Assembly (NCBI RefSeq): GCF_034676705.1
Contig: NZ_JAUCBS010000013.1
Coordinates: 1,190,501-1,254,500 of the forward strand
Direction of reading: 5' to 3'
From: Gemmobacter sp.
GTDB lineage: Bacteria; Pseudomonadota; Alphaproteobacteria; Rhodobacterales; Rhodobacteraceae
Length of the DNA: 64,000 nucleotides
A program made the position numbers and the translations under genes. The notes below the pieces were generated by a model. That model worked only from the letters and a program-made list of their open reading frames with translations. It did no database searches and was not told where the DNA came from. Shown here in pieces: positions 18,652-26,323 of this stretch (positions are counted from its first letter, which is position 1; each line of letters begins with the position of its first letter).

Positions 18652-19448
18652 TGCTGGGGCTGGGTCTCGGCATCACGGGCGTCAGGGGGCTGTGGTCCCC
18701 CGCCCGCCTGTTCTCTGCTGGCTCGCAGGGCCTGTTCCTCGACCCGTCCATCCTGTCCAGCATGTCGCAGGACACCGCTGGCGCAACACCTGTCACCGGG
18801 CCGGGTCAGCCTGTCGGTCGGGCCATGGATCGGTCTGGTCGGGGCAATCACGCGACGCAGGCGACTGCGGCCCAGAGGCCTACCTATCAGGTGGACGGGT
18901 CTGGTCGCCCATACCTCTATTTCGACGGCGTAGACGATGGCATGCTGACCTCCTCCGTGGCGTGGGGGTCTGGCGAAGTGACCGTCATTGCAGCCATGCG
19001 CAAACGATCTGACGCTGCGCTGGGTTTTGTGCTTGAACTCACCACCAGCTGGAGCGTGTCCGCAGGTTTTGCCATGACCGCGCCCGGAAATACCGGCGGG
19101 CAAGCAACCTACAGTTTCAGGGCCAATGGATCGGGAGTGGTCGGTATTGCAGAGACGCCTGCCTCCTACGCCGCGCCGGTGACCAGCATCGTCACAGGAC
19201 AGGGGCGGATTGCGACCGACACCAACCGCATCCGGGTCAACGGCGGGTCATGGGTCACACAGGCGGCTGATCAGGGGACTGGCAACTACGCGACGGCGCC
19301 GTTGTATATCGGGGCGAGGAACAGCGATCAGCTACGCGCCTCCATCGACCTATACGGCCTGATCGCCATCAACCGCGTCCTGACCGATGCCGAACTGTCC
19401 CGCGTCGAACGCTACTTCGCCAACCGCATCGGAGTGACCCTCGCATGA
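18651..19448 (+). CDS. LamG/concanavalin-like protein, probable head-spike distal part
   Basis: A 265-residue protein started at the ATG overlapping the previous stop (a GTG three bases earlier is also possible). The segment DRSGRGNHATQ and the later pattern with LYIGARN and a closing DAELSRVERYFANR are typical of LamG/concanavalin-like jelly-roll domains in phage and GTA surface proteins. Its partner is the spike base gene, so it probably forms the carbohydrate-binding end of the head spike, matching the rcc01079-rcc01080 arrangement of RcGTA. Confidence 0.65.
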   Translation: MLGLGLGITGVRGLWSPARLFSAGSQGLFLDPSILSSMSQDTAGATPVTGPGQPVGRAMDRSGRGNHATQATAAQRPTYQVDGSGRPYLYFDGVDDGMLTSSVAWGSGEVTVIAAMRKRSDAALGFVLELTTSWSVSAGFAMTAPGNTGGQATYSFRANGSGVVGIAETPASYAAPVTSIVTGQGRIATDTNRIRVNGGSWVTQAADQGTGNYATAPLYIGARNSDQLRASIDLYGLIAINRVLTDAELSRVERYFANRIGVTLA

Positions 19449-19831
19449 TCCGCGTGACCATCGCCGTGCCCGAGGCGCATATCGAGGCTGCCAACGAACT
19501 GGCCCGCTGCATCGGCTATACCGAGGCAGACGGCCTGACCTATGGCGAGGCATCATGGCAGGACAGCGAGGGTAACCGCTATGCCGTGGCGTCCACACTG
19601 GCCGAGGCGTCGTTCGTGCAGGCCGCTGCGTCTCCGCTGGTTGAGCCTCCGTGGGGTGCGGACATGGCCGCTGCCGCACAGGCGCAGGCCATCGTCGCGG
19701 TGTTCGGCGTGGCCGAGGACGAGGGCAGCCCGGAGGCCCAGCCTGACCGCATCACCGCTATCGTGATGGATGATCCGCAGGCCGCGATTGGGATGCTGCG
19801 GTTGGTGCGGGTGGATCAGCCGGAAACCTGA
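19445..19831 (+). CDS. Hypothetical phage protein
   Basis: A 128-residue acidic protein of unknown family. The 4-base overlap with the spike gene places it in the same transcription unit. A perfect hairpin terminator follows 24 bases after its stop, so it likely ends that unit. Nothing visible gives a function. Confidence 0.5.
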   Translation: MIRVTIAVPEAHIEAANELARCIGYTEADGLTYGEASWQDSEGNRYAVASTLAEASFVQAAASPLVEPPWGADMAAAAQAQAIVAVFGVAEDEGSPEAQPDRITAIVMDDPQAAIGMLRLVRVDQPET

Positions 19832-19855
19832 TCAGCATCGCATTTTGCAAGCAAC

Positions 19856-19880
19856 GCCCCGCCTGCGCGCGGGGCATTTT
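19856..19880 (+). terminator. Hairpin terminator after the spike genes
   Basis: GCCCCGC (19856-19862) and GCGGGGC (19869-19875) form a perfect 7-base stem with a 6-base loop, followed by ATTTTC. It separates the structural genes from the lysis genes. Confidence 0.7.
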
Positions 19881-19894
19881 CACATGGAGACCAC

Positions 19895-20443
19895 ATGACC
19901 GCTATCGCGCTGATCGTCGGGCACAATGCCCGCGCGCAGGGGGCTGTCCGCGCGACGGACGGCCGAACGGAATACGACTGGTGCGGTGACCTGGCTGCCG
20001 CGATCAAAGCCCACGGCCCCGGCATGTATGCCGTGATCCGCCGCCAGTCGCACCCCAGCGGCTATGCCTCCGAAATCCGCAATGCCTATGTCACGGCCGA
20101 TGCCATGGGCGTCTCGGCCACTGTGGAGCTGCATTTCAACGGTGGGCCGGCGACGGCGACCGGCACCGAGACGCTGACCAGCGGCACCAAGGGCTCGTTG
20201 CGCCTGGCACGGCTGATCCAGCCGGCCATGGTCGGCGCGCTGGGGCTGCGGGACCGGGGCCTGCTGACGCGCGGACGCAATGACCGGGGTGGCGAGAGCC
20301 TCTGGGCGGGCAGGGCGCCGGCCGTGCTGCTGGAGCCGTATTTCGGCAGCCGTGAAGCCGACTGCCAAGCCGCCGACCGCCACTATGCCGCGCTGGCGGC
20401 AGCCATCCACCGGGCCTGTGTGGCCTTCATCAACGGAGCTTGA
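19895..20443 (+). CDS. N-acetylmuramoyl-L-alanine amidase, endolysin
   Basis: A 182-residue Amidase_3-like protein. The metal-site pattern is visible: IVGHNAR near the N-terminus, VELHFNGG in the middle and LLEPYFGS near the C-terminus supply the expected His, His and Glu ligands or catalyst. It would cleave the bond between MurNAc and the stem peptide during lysis. No signal peptide is seen, so release probably needs a holin, and a holin-like gene follows. It starts 15 bases after the terminator with GGAG as ribosome site. Confidence 0.85.
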   Translation: MTAIALIVGHNARAQGAVRATDGRTEYDWCGDLAAAIKAHGPGMYAVIRRQSHPSGYASEIRNAYVTADAMGVSATVELHFNGGPATATGTETLTSGTKGSLRLARLIQPAMVGALGLRDRGLLTRGRNDRGGESLWAGRAPAVLLEPYFGSREADCQAADRHYAALAAAIHRACVAFINGA

Positions 20444-20446
20444 CCC

Positions 20447-20641
20447 ATGACCAACGTATACGTCCGCCTGATCATCTACATCCTGTCGCCGATCCTGACC
20501 ACGCTGGCCGGGCTGCTGGCCGGCTACGGCGTCACCTATGCCGACGGGGTGCTGTCGATCCACACCGAGGCACTGGCAGTCGCCGTCGTCGCGGCCATGC
20601 CGATCTCTGGCGGCATTTTCGCGCGCTGGGGCGTGCGGTAG
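20447..20641 (+). CDS. Holin-like small membrane protein
   Basis: A 64-residue protein with two hydrophobic segments (about residues 5-30 and 40-58) and a basic C-terminus (ARWGVR). It begins three bases after the endolysin stop. Size, topology and place beside the amidase suggest a holin that permeabilises the inner membrane. Holins are too diverse for a firm family call. Confidence 0.65.
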   Translation: MTNVYVRLIIYILSPILTTLAGLLAGYGVTYADGVLSIHTEALAVAVVAAMPISGGIFARWGVR

Positions 20642-20646
20642 AGGGG

Positions 20647-21063
20647 CTACGGCCGCCGCTCGCGCAGCGCCGCCCGCCTGCGCCGCTGTGCCTCTCGGGC
20701 GCGGTCGGCATCCCGGCCGTCCGCCCGTTTCGCGCCGGGTGGCAACTGGGCGCGCGGAATGGCTCTGGCGATCTCGGCCTGGCGTGCCAGATCCTCGGCC
20801 GTGCGCTGACCGCGTCCCGCGCTGCGGGCGGCCTCGGATGCCGCGAGGGGATCGGGCCGCAGCGATCCGTCGGCTATTCGGCGGGCGGTAATCCCGGCCT
20901 GCGTGGCCCGGTAGGCGGCCGACGCCAGACTGTACCCCGCCGGCAGCCCGTGGCGCTGGCGATACTCCTGGCCGGTCATCCCGTGGACGCGCGAGATATG
21001 GGACGCCAGCTGCGACAGCCGGCGCCCGCATTCCAGGCAGGCGATCAGGCCACCGTCACTCAT
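20647..21063 (-). CDS. MucR/Ros-type zinc-finger regulator-like protein
   Basis: The 138-residue product starts at the ATG at 21063, overlapping the end of the upstream gene by 8 bases. It opens with CLECGRRLSQLASHISRVHG, the C2H2-like finger region of the MucR/Ros family of alphaproteobacteria, followed by EYRQRHGLPAGYSL. The C-terminal half is Arg/Ala-rich and helical. Ros-type proteins bind DNA, and phage members may control lysogeny or DNA packaging. It is the last gene of a leftward four-gene operon and converges on the holin gene. Confidence 0.7.
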   Translation of the reverse strand: MSDGGLIACLECGRRLSQLASHISRVHGMTGQEYRQRHGLPAGYSLASAAYRATQAGITARRIADGSLRPDPLAASEAARSAGRGQRTAEDLARQAEIARAIPRAQLPPGAKRADGRDADRAREAQRRRRAALRERRP

Positions 21064-21427
21064 CCCGCGCGGCATCCAGCAGGCTGTGCAGCGTGGCCTG
21101 GTCCATATTACCGCGCGCCAGCGCCACCGCTGCCCCGAGGATGCCGGCGGCAGCACGCCCCCGCTGGTGCCCCGCCCGCACCATCAGGTCGAGCAGCAGC
21201 GGCAGGGTCTGGCGCGGATCCACACTCGGAATGCCACCCGGAAACTGGTCCAGCAGGTCGCGGATGTCGCGGATGATGCCCGGGTTGAGCCTGCGATAGC
21301 TGGCATTTTCGGGATCGGTCAAACCGGCCCGCAGGGTGCGGATCGAGATTCCCAGATCACCGGAGGCGCGGTTCTGGTTGCCCCCCCACAGCGTGTCGAT
21401 TGCGGCATAGAGTTCGTCTCGGGTCAT
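21056..21427 (-). CDS. Helix-turn-helix phage protein, unknown
   Basis: A 123-residue protein. The ATG at 21427 has GAGG just upstream and lies beside the previous gene's stop; an ATG at 21439 is an alternative. The first half contains NQNRASGDLGISIRTLRAG, which looks like a helix-turn-helix. It may be a regulator or small packaging-type protein. It overlaps the MucR-like gene by 8 bases. Confidence 0.55.
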   Translation of the reverse strand: MTRDELYAAIDTLWGGNQNRASGDLGISIRTLRAGLTDPENASYRRLNPGIIRDIRDLLDQFPGGIPSVDPRQTLPLLLDLMVRAGHQRGRAAAGILGAAVALARGNMDQATLHSLLDAARDE

Positions 21428-21428
21428 C

Positions 21429-21875
21429 TCAATCCTCATTGCGCCTGGGGGAGGGCAGCAGCTCGCTCAGCCTGGACACCATCTGATCGCGGTTCGCGGT
21501 GAGATTTTCTGAATTCGCGGCCAGATCGGTCAGCAGCCAGACCAGCGACGTCCGGCTGGTGCCGGGGGCGTGATAGCGGATCGTCCGCACATGCCGCGCT
21601 GCCACAGGCCAGTCACCGGCGGCAATCGCCCGGTGCAGGCCCAGCACCACATTCAGGCCGCGCAGCCGCATCGTGTCAATGCCTGCCACCGCGCGCGCGA
21701 AATCCCGCAGCCGGCGGGTGCCATCCTCTGGCGTGGCCGCGATCACATGCGCCCAGATCATCATATCGTCGATCGACAGGTCGGGCCTGTAGCTCGACAT
21801 CTCGGCTGCCGCCACCGCGATGTGGCCCTGGCGCAGAGAGCGCCAGAGCCGGTCGGACAGGGTTGCCTGCACCAT
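21429..21875 (-). CDS. Hypothetical phage protein
   Basis: A 148-residue mostly helical protein, rich in Arg, Ala and Leu. No motif is recognised. It is the second gene of the leftward operon, one base from its upstream neighbour's stop, and is translationally linked to the next gene. Operon mates with DNA-binding patterns suggest, weakly, a regulatory or packaging role. Confidence 0.5.
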   Translation of the reverse strand: MVQATLSDRLWRSLRQGHIAVAAAEMSSYRPDLSIDDMMIWAHVIAATPEDGTRRLRDFARAVAGIDTMRLRGLNVVLGLHRAIAAGDWPVAARHVRTIRYHAPGTSRTSLVWLLTDLAANSENLTANRDQMVSRLSELLPSPRRNED

Positions 21876-21876
21876 C

Positions 21877-22281
21877 TCAGTGGGCCTCCTCGCCGGTCAG
21901 CATGTAGGCGACAGCATCGTCGCCATTATAGGTGCGCGGGTCGTCGCCGCGCCGGATCAGCCCACAAACCGCGTCCATGTCGGTGGCCAGCGGTCGCAGC
22001 TGGCGGATGATGTCCTGCAGGTCGCTGAAATCCCGACGCAGGCTGGCAGGCTGTCGGTCCATGACGGCCAGCGCCGACCGCAGTGCGGAGAATGCAGCCT
22101 CGCCCCGTTCCAGGATCCGGCAGGCCTCGTCGGTTGCGATTTCGCAGTTGAACAGGGACAAATCCTCCAGCGCTGCCAACCGCAGGCGCGCAGGCGTCGT
22201 CTCGATGTCTACCCCGAGGTGCTGGCGCACGTCTTGCGAAGTGGCGCCCAGTTTCGCGATGATGGTCTCGATGCGGTTCAT
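21877..22281 (-). CDS. Hypothetical phage protein, first gene of leftward operon
   Basis: A 134-residue helical protein starting at the ATG at 22281, behind AAGGAGGG. A longer frame from 22350 is rejected because it would begin upstream of the promoter -10 element at 22340-22345. No family is recognised. The N-terminus (NRIETIIAKLGATSQDV) and Asp/Arg-rich middle suggest a soluble cytoplasmic protein. Confidence 0.55.
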   Translation of the reverse strand: MNRIETIIAKLGATSQDVRQHLGVDIETTPARLRLAALEDLSLFNCEIATDEACRILERGEAAFSALRSALAVMDRQPASLRRDFSDLQDIIRQLRPLATDMDAVCGLIRRGDDPRTYNGDDAVAYMLTGEEAH

Positions 22282-22339
22282 GGTCAGTGGCCCTCCTTGG
22301 CCGTCTGCGGGTGGCGCTGTTCGCCGTCCCGATACCAGA

Positions 22340-22368
22340 TATATAGGCACGAACTAGGCACAATGCAA
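22340..22368 (-). promoter_or_regulatory. Leftward sigma70-type promoter with repeats in the spacer
   Basis: On the minus strand TTGCAT (22368-22363) and TATATA (22345-22340) are separated by exactly 17 bases. The spacer carries two direct GTGCCTA repeats (plus-strand TAGGCAC at 22344-22350 and 22355-22361), starts 11 bases apart, about one helical turn. This looks like an operator for a regulator of the four-gene leftward operon. Confidence 0.6.
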
Positions 22369-22595
22369 GACCAAAACGCCACCCCACACAGATTTTTCGT
22401 GATTTCCCGAATCGCCGCCTGTTCGCGATGCCGTGGGATTGGCGGGCGGGGAGTGGGTGAGTGGGGGGATTTACTTTATGTGCCATGGTTCAATGAACCT
22501 GACGGAGCCGCCTCATGTTGGTATTCCTGCCGCTCAGGTTCAATACGTTCCGCGCCATTGGCAATACATCAGCGACTTGGCGGGTGACGCTGTTC
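22369..22595. other. Non-coding end of the prophage
   Basis: About 230 bases between the leftward promoter and the tRNA fragment. I see no convincing gene; short open frames here run on into the tRNA remnant and host DNA and lack ribosome sites. Inferred to be attP-proximal phage DNA. Confidence 0.4.
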
Positions 22596-22640
22596 TTTAC
22601 ACCGAGAATGTCGGCGGTTCGAGTCCGTCATCACCCACCA
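22596..22640 (+). other. 3' part of tRNA-Val(UAC), probable prophage attR
   Basis: The 45 bases hold the tRNA-Val 3' part: loop TTTACAC, 3' anticodon strand CGAGA, variable loop, T-arm GGCGGTTCGAGTCCGTC, acceptor strand and CCA at 22638-22640. The bases just 5' (TGTTC) cannot pair with CGAGA, and no matching acceptor strand exists upstream at the right distance, so the 5' half is missing. This is what remains at one end when a phage integrates at a tRNA. The intact tRNA should lie beyond the left end of the prophage. Confidence 0.75.
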
Positions 22641-22777
22641 TGTTCCCTGTCCTGCTGGCGGATTTCCGCCGTGCTGCAATCCGGGCCGGCTGGCGGCGGA
22701 ACCTTGCCCGCTTTGCCACGTTGATCCGGCATGAACCCGCGGCGCCGGCCGCGAGGGTCCAGTGAAAGAGGTGCAAC

Positions 22778-23221
22778 ATGAACAAGTTCAAGATCGCCAT
22801 GATCGCCGCCGCCCTGGCCGCCGCCGTTCCCGCCCTTGCGCAGGATGCCACCAAGATCCCCGACGTGGTCGACGATCTGCGCGCCACCGCCTGTAGCCAG
22901 CAGCTGGGCTATGCCATCACCGGCACCGAAAAGATCGTCGTGGTGCCGAAGGGCGCCGCCGATGTGGGGCTGGTGCGCCACGATTCCGCAACCGAAGGTG
23001 CCCCGACCGGCCCGGTGCAGATTCGCGCCTTTGACCTTGCCAGCTGCCAGCCGGTTGCGGTCAAGGTCTGGGTGCAGGACCAGCTGGGCACGGTCGTCGA
23101 CGAACAGGACAGCGACATGGCCAGCTTTTCGGCCGCGCGCTTCGCCGAAGGTGTGAACTACATCCGTGCCGAACGCGCACTTGACCGCGATCTGGGCTTT
23201 GTCCTGTCCGGTCTGATGTAA
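22778..23221 (+). CDS. Secreted hypothetical protein
   Basis: A 147-residue protein with a clear signal peptide (basic start, hydrophobic core, cleavage near ALA-QD at about residue 22). The mature part has two Cys (CSQQLGYAITG, ASCQPV) that could form a disulfide. No family is recognised. It is the first host gene after the prophage and has a GAAAGAGG ribosome site. Probably periplasmic. Confidence 0.65.
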   Translation: MNKFKIAMIAAALAAAVPALAQDATKIPDVVDDLRATACSQQLGYAITGTEKIVVVPKGAADVGLVRHDSATEGAPTGPVQIRAFDLASCQPVAVKVWVQDQLGTVVDEQDSDMASFSAARFAEGVNYIRAERALDRDLGFVLSGLM

Positions 23222-23449
23222 CGGGAATCGGGCCGCAACGCCTCGTCGGCCCGTTGCAGGGGGAGCCGGTTCCAGCACTGGTGCCCCACCGGAAAAGCGC
23301 CGGTTCCCCCTGAATTTGCCCATTTCCCTTGGCCGCGGGCCCGCCCACGGGTTGACCTTGGCTGGGATTCCCCCTAAACGACCCCCCAAGGAATTGGCGC
23401 GCTGCCCCACCGGCGGCGCGATTCACTGTCGGATCGAAGGAACACGTCC

Positions 23450-23737
23450 ATGTCGCGCGTCTGCGAACTCAGCGGGAAAGGCCCGATGACGGGCAACACC
23501 ATCAGCCACGCCAACAACAAGACCCGTCGGCGTTTTCTGCCCAACCTGAACGATGTGACGCTGCTGTCGGACGTTCTGGGGCAGTCGTTCAAGCTGCGCA
23601 TCTCGGCCCATGCGCTGCGCACGGTCGATCACCGTGGCGGTCTGGATGCCTTCCTGGCGAAAGCCAAGGATGACGAACTGTCGGACCGCGCGCTGAAGAT
23701 CAAGCGCGACATCCAGAAGGCCCAGGCAGCCGCCTGA
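23450..23737 (+). CDS. rpmB: 50S ribosomal protein L28
   Basis: A 95-residue protein with the L28 signature: an opening MSRVCELSGKGPMTGNTISH, then KTRRRFLPNLNDV, and the core FKLRISAHALRTVDHRGG. L28 belongs to the large ribosomal subunit. Length fits alphaproteobacterial L28. AAGGAA lies upstream and a hairpin terminator downstream, so it is probably transcribed alone. The 228-base gap before it holds several GC-rich inverted repeats but no gene. Confidence 0.97.
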   Translation: MSRVCELSGKGPMTGNTISHANNKTRRRFLPNLNDVTLLSDVLGQSFKLRISAHALRTVDHRGGLDAFLAKAKDDELSDRALKIKRDIQKAQAAA

Positions 23738-23761
23738 TCCGCCTGACAGACCGTAGTGTTC

Positions 23762-23787
23762 AAGGCCCTGCCGGAAGGCGGGGCCTT
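23762..23787 (+). terminator. Terminator of rpmB
   Basis: AAGGCCC (23762-23768) pairs with GGGCCTT (23781-23787) around a 12-base loop, 24 bases after the rpmB stop. The T tract is short. Confidence 0.6.
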
Positions 23788-23849
23788 TGCGCTTTCCTGT
23801 CGCAGCCTGGCCCATTGGCGGGGCGGCGGGGCGGTGGTATGTACATGGC

Positions 23850-24188
23850 ATGATCCTGTATCGCTGCCTTGTCCCATGGGTGCTGTCGGTCGTCCTTGCG
23901 CTTGGCACGCTGACGATGGCGCAGGCGCGCGGCCAGATGGCGGCGGGCGGATTCATCGAGATTTGCGCGGGTCACGGTACACGGCTGGTGCCGGTGGACA
24001 TGGTCCCCGGCGCGCAGCACCCGTGCCCCGATTGCATGGCCGCCCATGGGGGCGCGCTGCTGCCCGATGTGGTGTTGCCCGCCCGGCCCTGCCAGTGGTC
24101 GCGGCCGGCCGTTGCCGCACCCTCGCCGCTGATGGCGCCGCTTGCGCTGCCCCGCCCGCAGGCGCGCGCGCCGCCCCCGGCCGGCTGA
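23850..24188 (+). CDS. Small exported Cys/His protein next to copper chaperone
   Basis: A 112-residue protein starting at the ATG at 23850. A signal peptide or single membrane segment spans about residues 5-26. The mature part has ICAGHG and HPCPDCMAAHGG, a Cys/His arrangement suited to metal or redox chemistry, like DUF2946-type small proteins. The gene 70 bases downstream encodes a copper chaperone, so a role in periplasmic copper handling is inferred. The Pro/Ala-rich tail is low complexity. Confidence 0.6.
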   Translation: MILYRCLVPWVLSVVLALGTLTMAQARGQMAAGGFIEICAGHGTRLVPVDMVPGAQHPCPDCMAAHGGALLPDVVLPARPCQWSRPAVAAPSPLMAPLALPRPQARAPPPAG

Positions 24189-24258
24189 TCCCCGTCACGC
24201 CTTTCCGACCCGTCGCCGTGCCGTTCATGGCCGGCGCATGTTCTGCACAGGATGTCCC

Positions 24259-24729
24259 ATGTTTGCCCGATCTCTCCTTGCCGCCCTTGCCCTTGTCCTT
24301 GCCACCCCCGTGCTGGCCGAAACGGTCCAGATCGCCGATCCCTATGCCCGCGCCATGGGCGCCACGGCCAAGACCGGCGCCGCCTTCCTGACCATCGAGA
24401 ACCACGGCGATGCGGCCGACCGGCTGGTCGGCGCCCGGTCGGACGTGGCCGAACGGGTGGAGCTGCACACCCACAAGGCCGATGCCGACGGCACGATGAA
24501 GATGATGCATGTGCCCGAAGGCTTTGAAATTCCCGCCCATGGCAGCCACCAGCTGGCCCGCGGCGGCGATCATGTCATGCTGCTGGGCCTGACCCGCCCG
24601 TTGGCGCAGGGCGACAGCTTCGCGCTGGTCCTGACCTTTGAAAAGGCAGGCGAGGTTACCGTGCAGGTGCCGGTCGATCTGGACCGCAAGCCCGATCAGG
24701 TCGCTCCTGCCGCGAAACATTCGCACTGA
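24259..24729 (+). CDS. Periplasmic copper chaperone PCu(A)C
   Basis: A 156-residue protein. Residues 1-20 are a signal peptide (ending VLA-ET). The mature domain is a cupredoxin-like PCu(A)C: AYARAMGATAKTGA-type opening, VELHTHKADADGTMKMMHV and GGDHVMLLGL give the His/Met set of the copper site. Such proteins deliver Cu(I) to the CuA centre of cytochrome oxidase. A His-rich end (KHSH) may add affinity. The start at 24259 is chosen because it gives a clean signal peptide. A strong hairpin follows. Confidence 0.88.
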   Translation: MFARSLLAALALVLATPVLAETVQIADPYARAMGATAKTGAAFLTIENHGDAADRLVGARSDVAERVELHTHKADADGTMKMMHVPEGFEIPAHGSHQLARGGDHVMLLGLTRPLAQGDSFALVLTFEKAGEVTVQVPVDLDRKPDQVAPAAKHSH

Positions 24730-24731
24730 TA

Positions 24732-24770
24732 CGAAAAGGGGGTGGGCCGCTGCCGGCCCGCCCCCTTTCG
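24732..24770 (+). terminator. Strong hairpin terminator, probably bidirectional
   Basis: CGAAAAGGGGGTGGGCC pairs with GGCCCGCCCCCTTTCG around GCTGCC, followed by TCTT. It lies between convergent genes (copper chaperone and efflux pump). The A run on one side and T run on the other suit termination on both strands. Confidence 0.8.
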
Positions 24771-24868
24771 TCTTGACCAACTATCCTCGGGGCGCCGGTT
24801 GGGCGCCATCGGGTCGAGACCCGACCGGCGCGCCGCAAGGCCGGGGGGCGGAAGGCCCCCCTCCGCCC

Positions 24869-26089
24869 TCAGCGTGCCTGGGCCGGCAAGGCCAGCTGGA
24901 ACAGCGCGGCCAGCGCGGCCAGCCCCGCCACCCCCAGCGCCAGCGGCCCGATGGACCCGTCGAAGGCCAGCCCCAGCGGCACCGCCAGCGCCACGCCCGC
25001 CACTGTCGCCACCGCCGCGATCAGCGATGCCGCCATGCCGGCCACCCGGCCCAGCGGCTCCATCGCGATGGCGTTGATGTTGCCCAGCGTGAAGCCGGTC
25101 ATGAAGAACACGCCGCAGACCCAGACCAGGAACAGCGCAAAGCCCGCGCCGCCCGGCACCAGCCCGCCCAGCGTCAGCACCGCGACCGCCCCGGAGATGG
25201 CGACCTGCGCCACCAGCGCCAGCCGCACCATGCGCCGCATCCCCAGCTTCATCACCAGCTGGGCATTCAGCAGGCTGGCCGATCCCGACACCAGCGCGAT
25301 CCCGGCAAACCAGTAGGGAAAGCTGTCGCCCCGGCCATAGGTCTGGTCGAACAGATACTGGATCTGCGACAGCGTGCCGAACAGCGCCGCAAACAGCATC
25401 GCCTGCATCGCGATGGAAACCTGCACGACGCGATGCATCATCACCTCGCGCGCGGCGGCCATCAGGGGCGCCATCCGCAGCGGGCTGCGGGCGGCAGGCG
25501 GCAGGGTTTCGGGCTGGCGCGCCATCAGCCACACCATGGACACGGCAGAGAACAGCACGAAGGCCAGGAAAATCCCCCGCCAGCCGGCAAAGGCGATGAT
25601 CCAGGTGCCTACCAGCGGCGCCACGGCAGGCACCAGGGTGAAGATCATCATGGCAAAGGACATGATCCGCGCCATCTGCCGCCCGGCATACAGGTCGCGC
25701 ACCATGGCCACCGCCACGATCCGCGGCCCGGCCGCGCCCAGCCCCTGCACCAGACGGCCGATCAGCACGCCTTCCAGCGTCGGCGCGGCCCAGGCCATGG
25801 CCGCCCCCACGCAATACAGCGCCGATCCCGCCAGGATCATCCGCCGCCGGCCGAAACTGTCCGACAGTGGCCCGGTGACAAAGGTGCCGATCCCCATGCC
25901 CAGCACGAAGCTGGTCAGGATCAGCTGCGCGCGGTTGGGCGATTCGGGGCTCAGCTCCAGCCCGATCTCGGGCAGGGCGGGCAGCATCGCATCAATGGAA
26001 AAGGCGATGGTGGCGAACAGCATCGCCATCAGGGCGATGAATTCCGGCAAGGGCAGGCGGGGCGCGGGGGCGGCGGTGGCTTGGGTCAT
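24869..26089 (-). CDS. MFS multidrug efflux transporter, Bcr/CflA type
   Basis: A 406-residue membrane protein with about 12 hydrophobic segments. The motif GPLSDSFGRRRMIL between helices 2 and 3 is the MFS motif A, and the opening (LPEFIALMAMLFATIAFSID) matches the Bcr/CflA drug-proton antiporters. The ATG at 26089 is used; a longer frame upstream has no ribosome site and a basic run unlike the family. Substrate is unknown. It faces a small open frame upstream and ends at the bidirectional terminator. Confidence 0.9.
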   Translation of the reverse strand: MTQATAAPAPRLPLPEFIALMAMLFATIAFSIDAMLPALPEIGLELSPESPNRAQLILTSFVLGMGIGTFVTGPLSDSFGRRRMILAGSALYCVGAAMAWAAPTLEGVLIGRLVQGLGAAGPRIVAVAMVRDLYAGRQMARIMSFAMMIFTLVPAVAPLVGTWIIAFAGWRGIFLAFVLFSAVSMVWLMARQPETLPPAARSPLRMAPLMAAAREVMMHRVVQVSIAMQAMLFAALFGTLSQIQYLFDQTYGRGDSFPYWFAGIALVSGSASLLNAQLVMKLGMRRMVRLALVAQVAISGAVAVLTLGGLVPGGAGFALFLVWVCGVFFMTGFTLGNINAIAMEPLGRVAGMAASLIAAVATVAGVALAVPLGLAFDGSIGPLALGVAGLAALAALFQLALPAQAR

Positions 26090-26224
26090 GCCACAGTCCT
26101 TACGCCTGTTAAGTGACAGGGGCCAGACCACCAGCCCCGCCATTGCGCGCAGATCCGCCATGCGCCAGCTTGACGCAGGTGTCCGACTCATTTACTCAGG
26201 AATTACTGACAAAAGGAGTCGGAT

Positions 26225-26323
26225 ATGCGTGTCTTCCTCGTCGCCGGCGTTCCGGTCGTGCTGCCGATGCTGCCGGCACCCCCTGCGCCAATCGTTCCGC
26301 CGGCACCTGCGGGCACGGTCTGA
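26225..26323 (+). CDS. Possible 32-residue hydrophobic, Pro-rich peptide
   Basis: A very short frame beginning MRVFLVAGVPVVLPML and rich in Pro/Ala thereafter. AAGGAG lies 7 bases upstream. CCGACTC (26183-26189) and GAGTCGG (26216-26222) are perfect complements; pairing would cover part of the ribosome site. A 7-base stem hairpin (AGTCCGG-TTG-CCGGACT) follows the stop. Expression is unproven; the frame could be chance. Confidence 0.35.
   Translation: MRVFLVAGVPVVLPMLPAPPAPIVPPAPAGTV

Noticed and set aside
22582..22640. A complete tRNA at this place
   Set aside because: GGGTGAC at 22582 could pair with the acceptor strand but is only about 14 bases from the anticodon loop, leaving no room for a D-arm, and the 5' anticodon strand does not pair.
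22433..22765. A 110-codon plus-strand frame crossing the tRNA fragment
   Set aside because: It reads through the tRNA 3' part and into host sequence, has no ribosome site and no similarity to an excisionase or integrase end.
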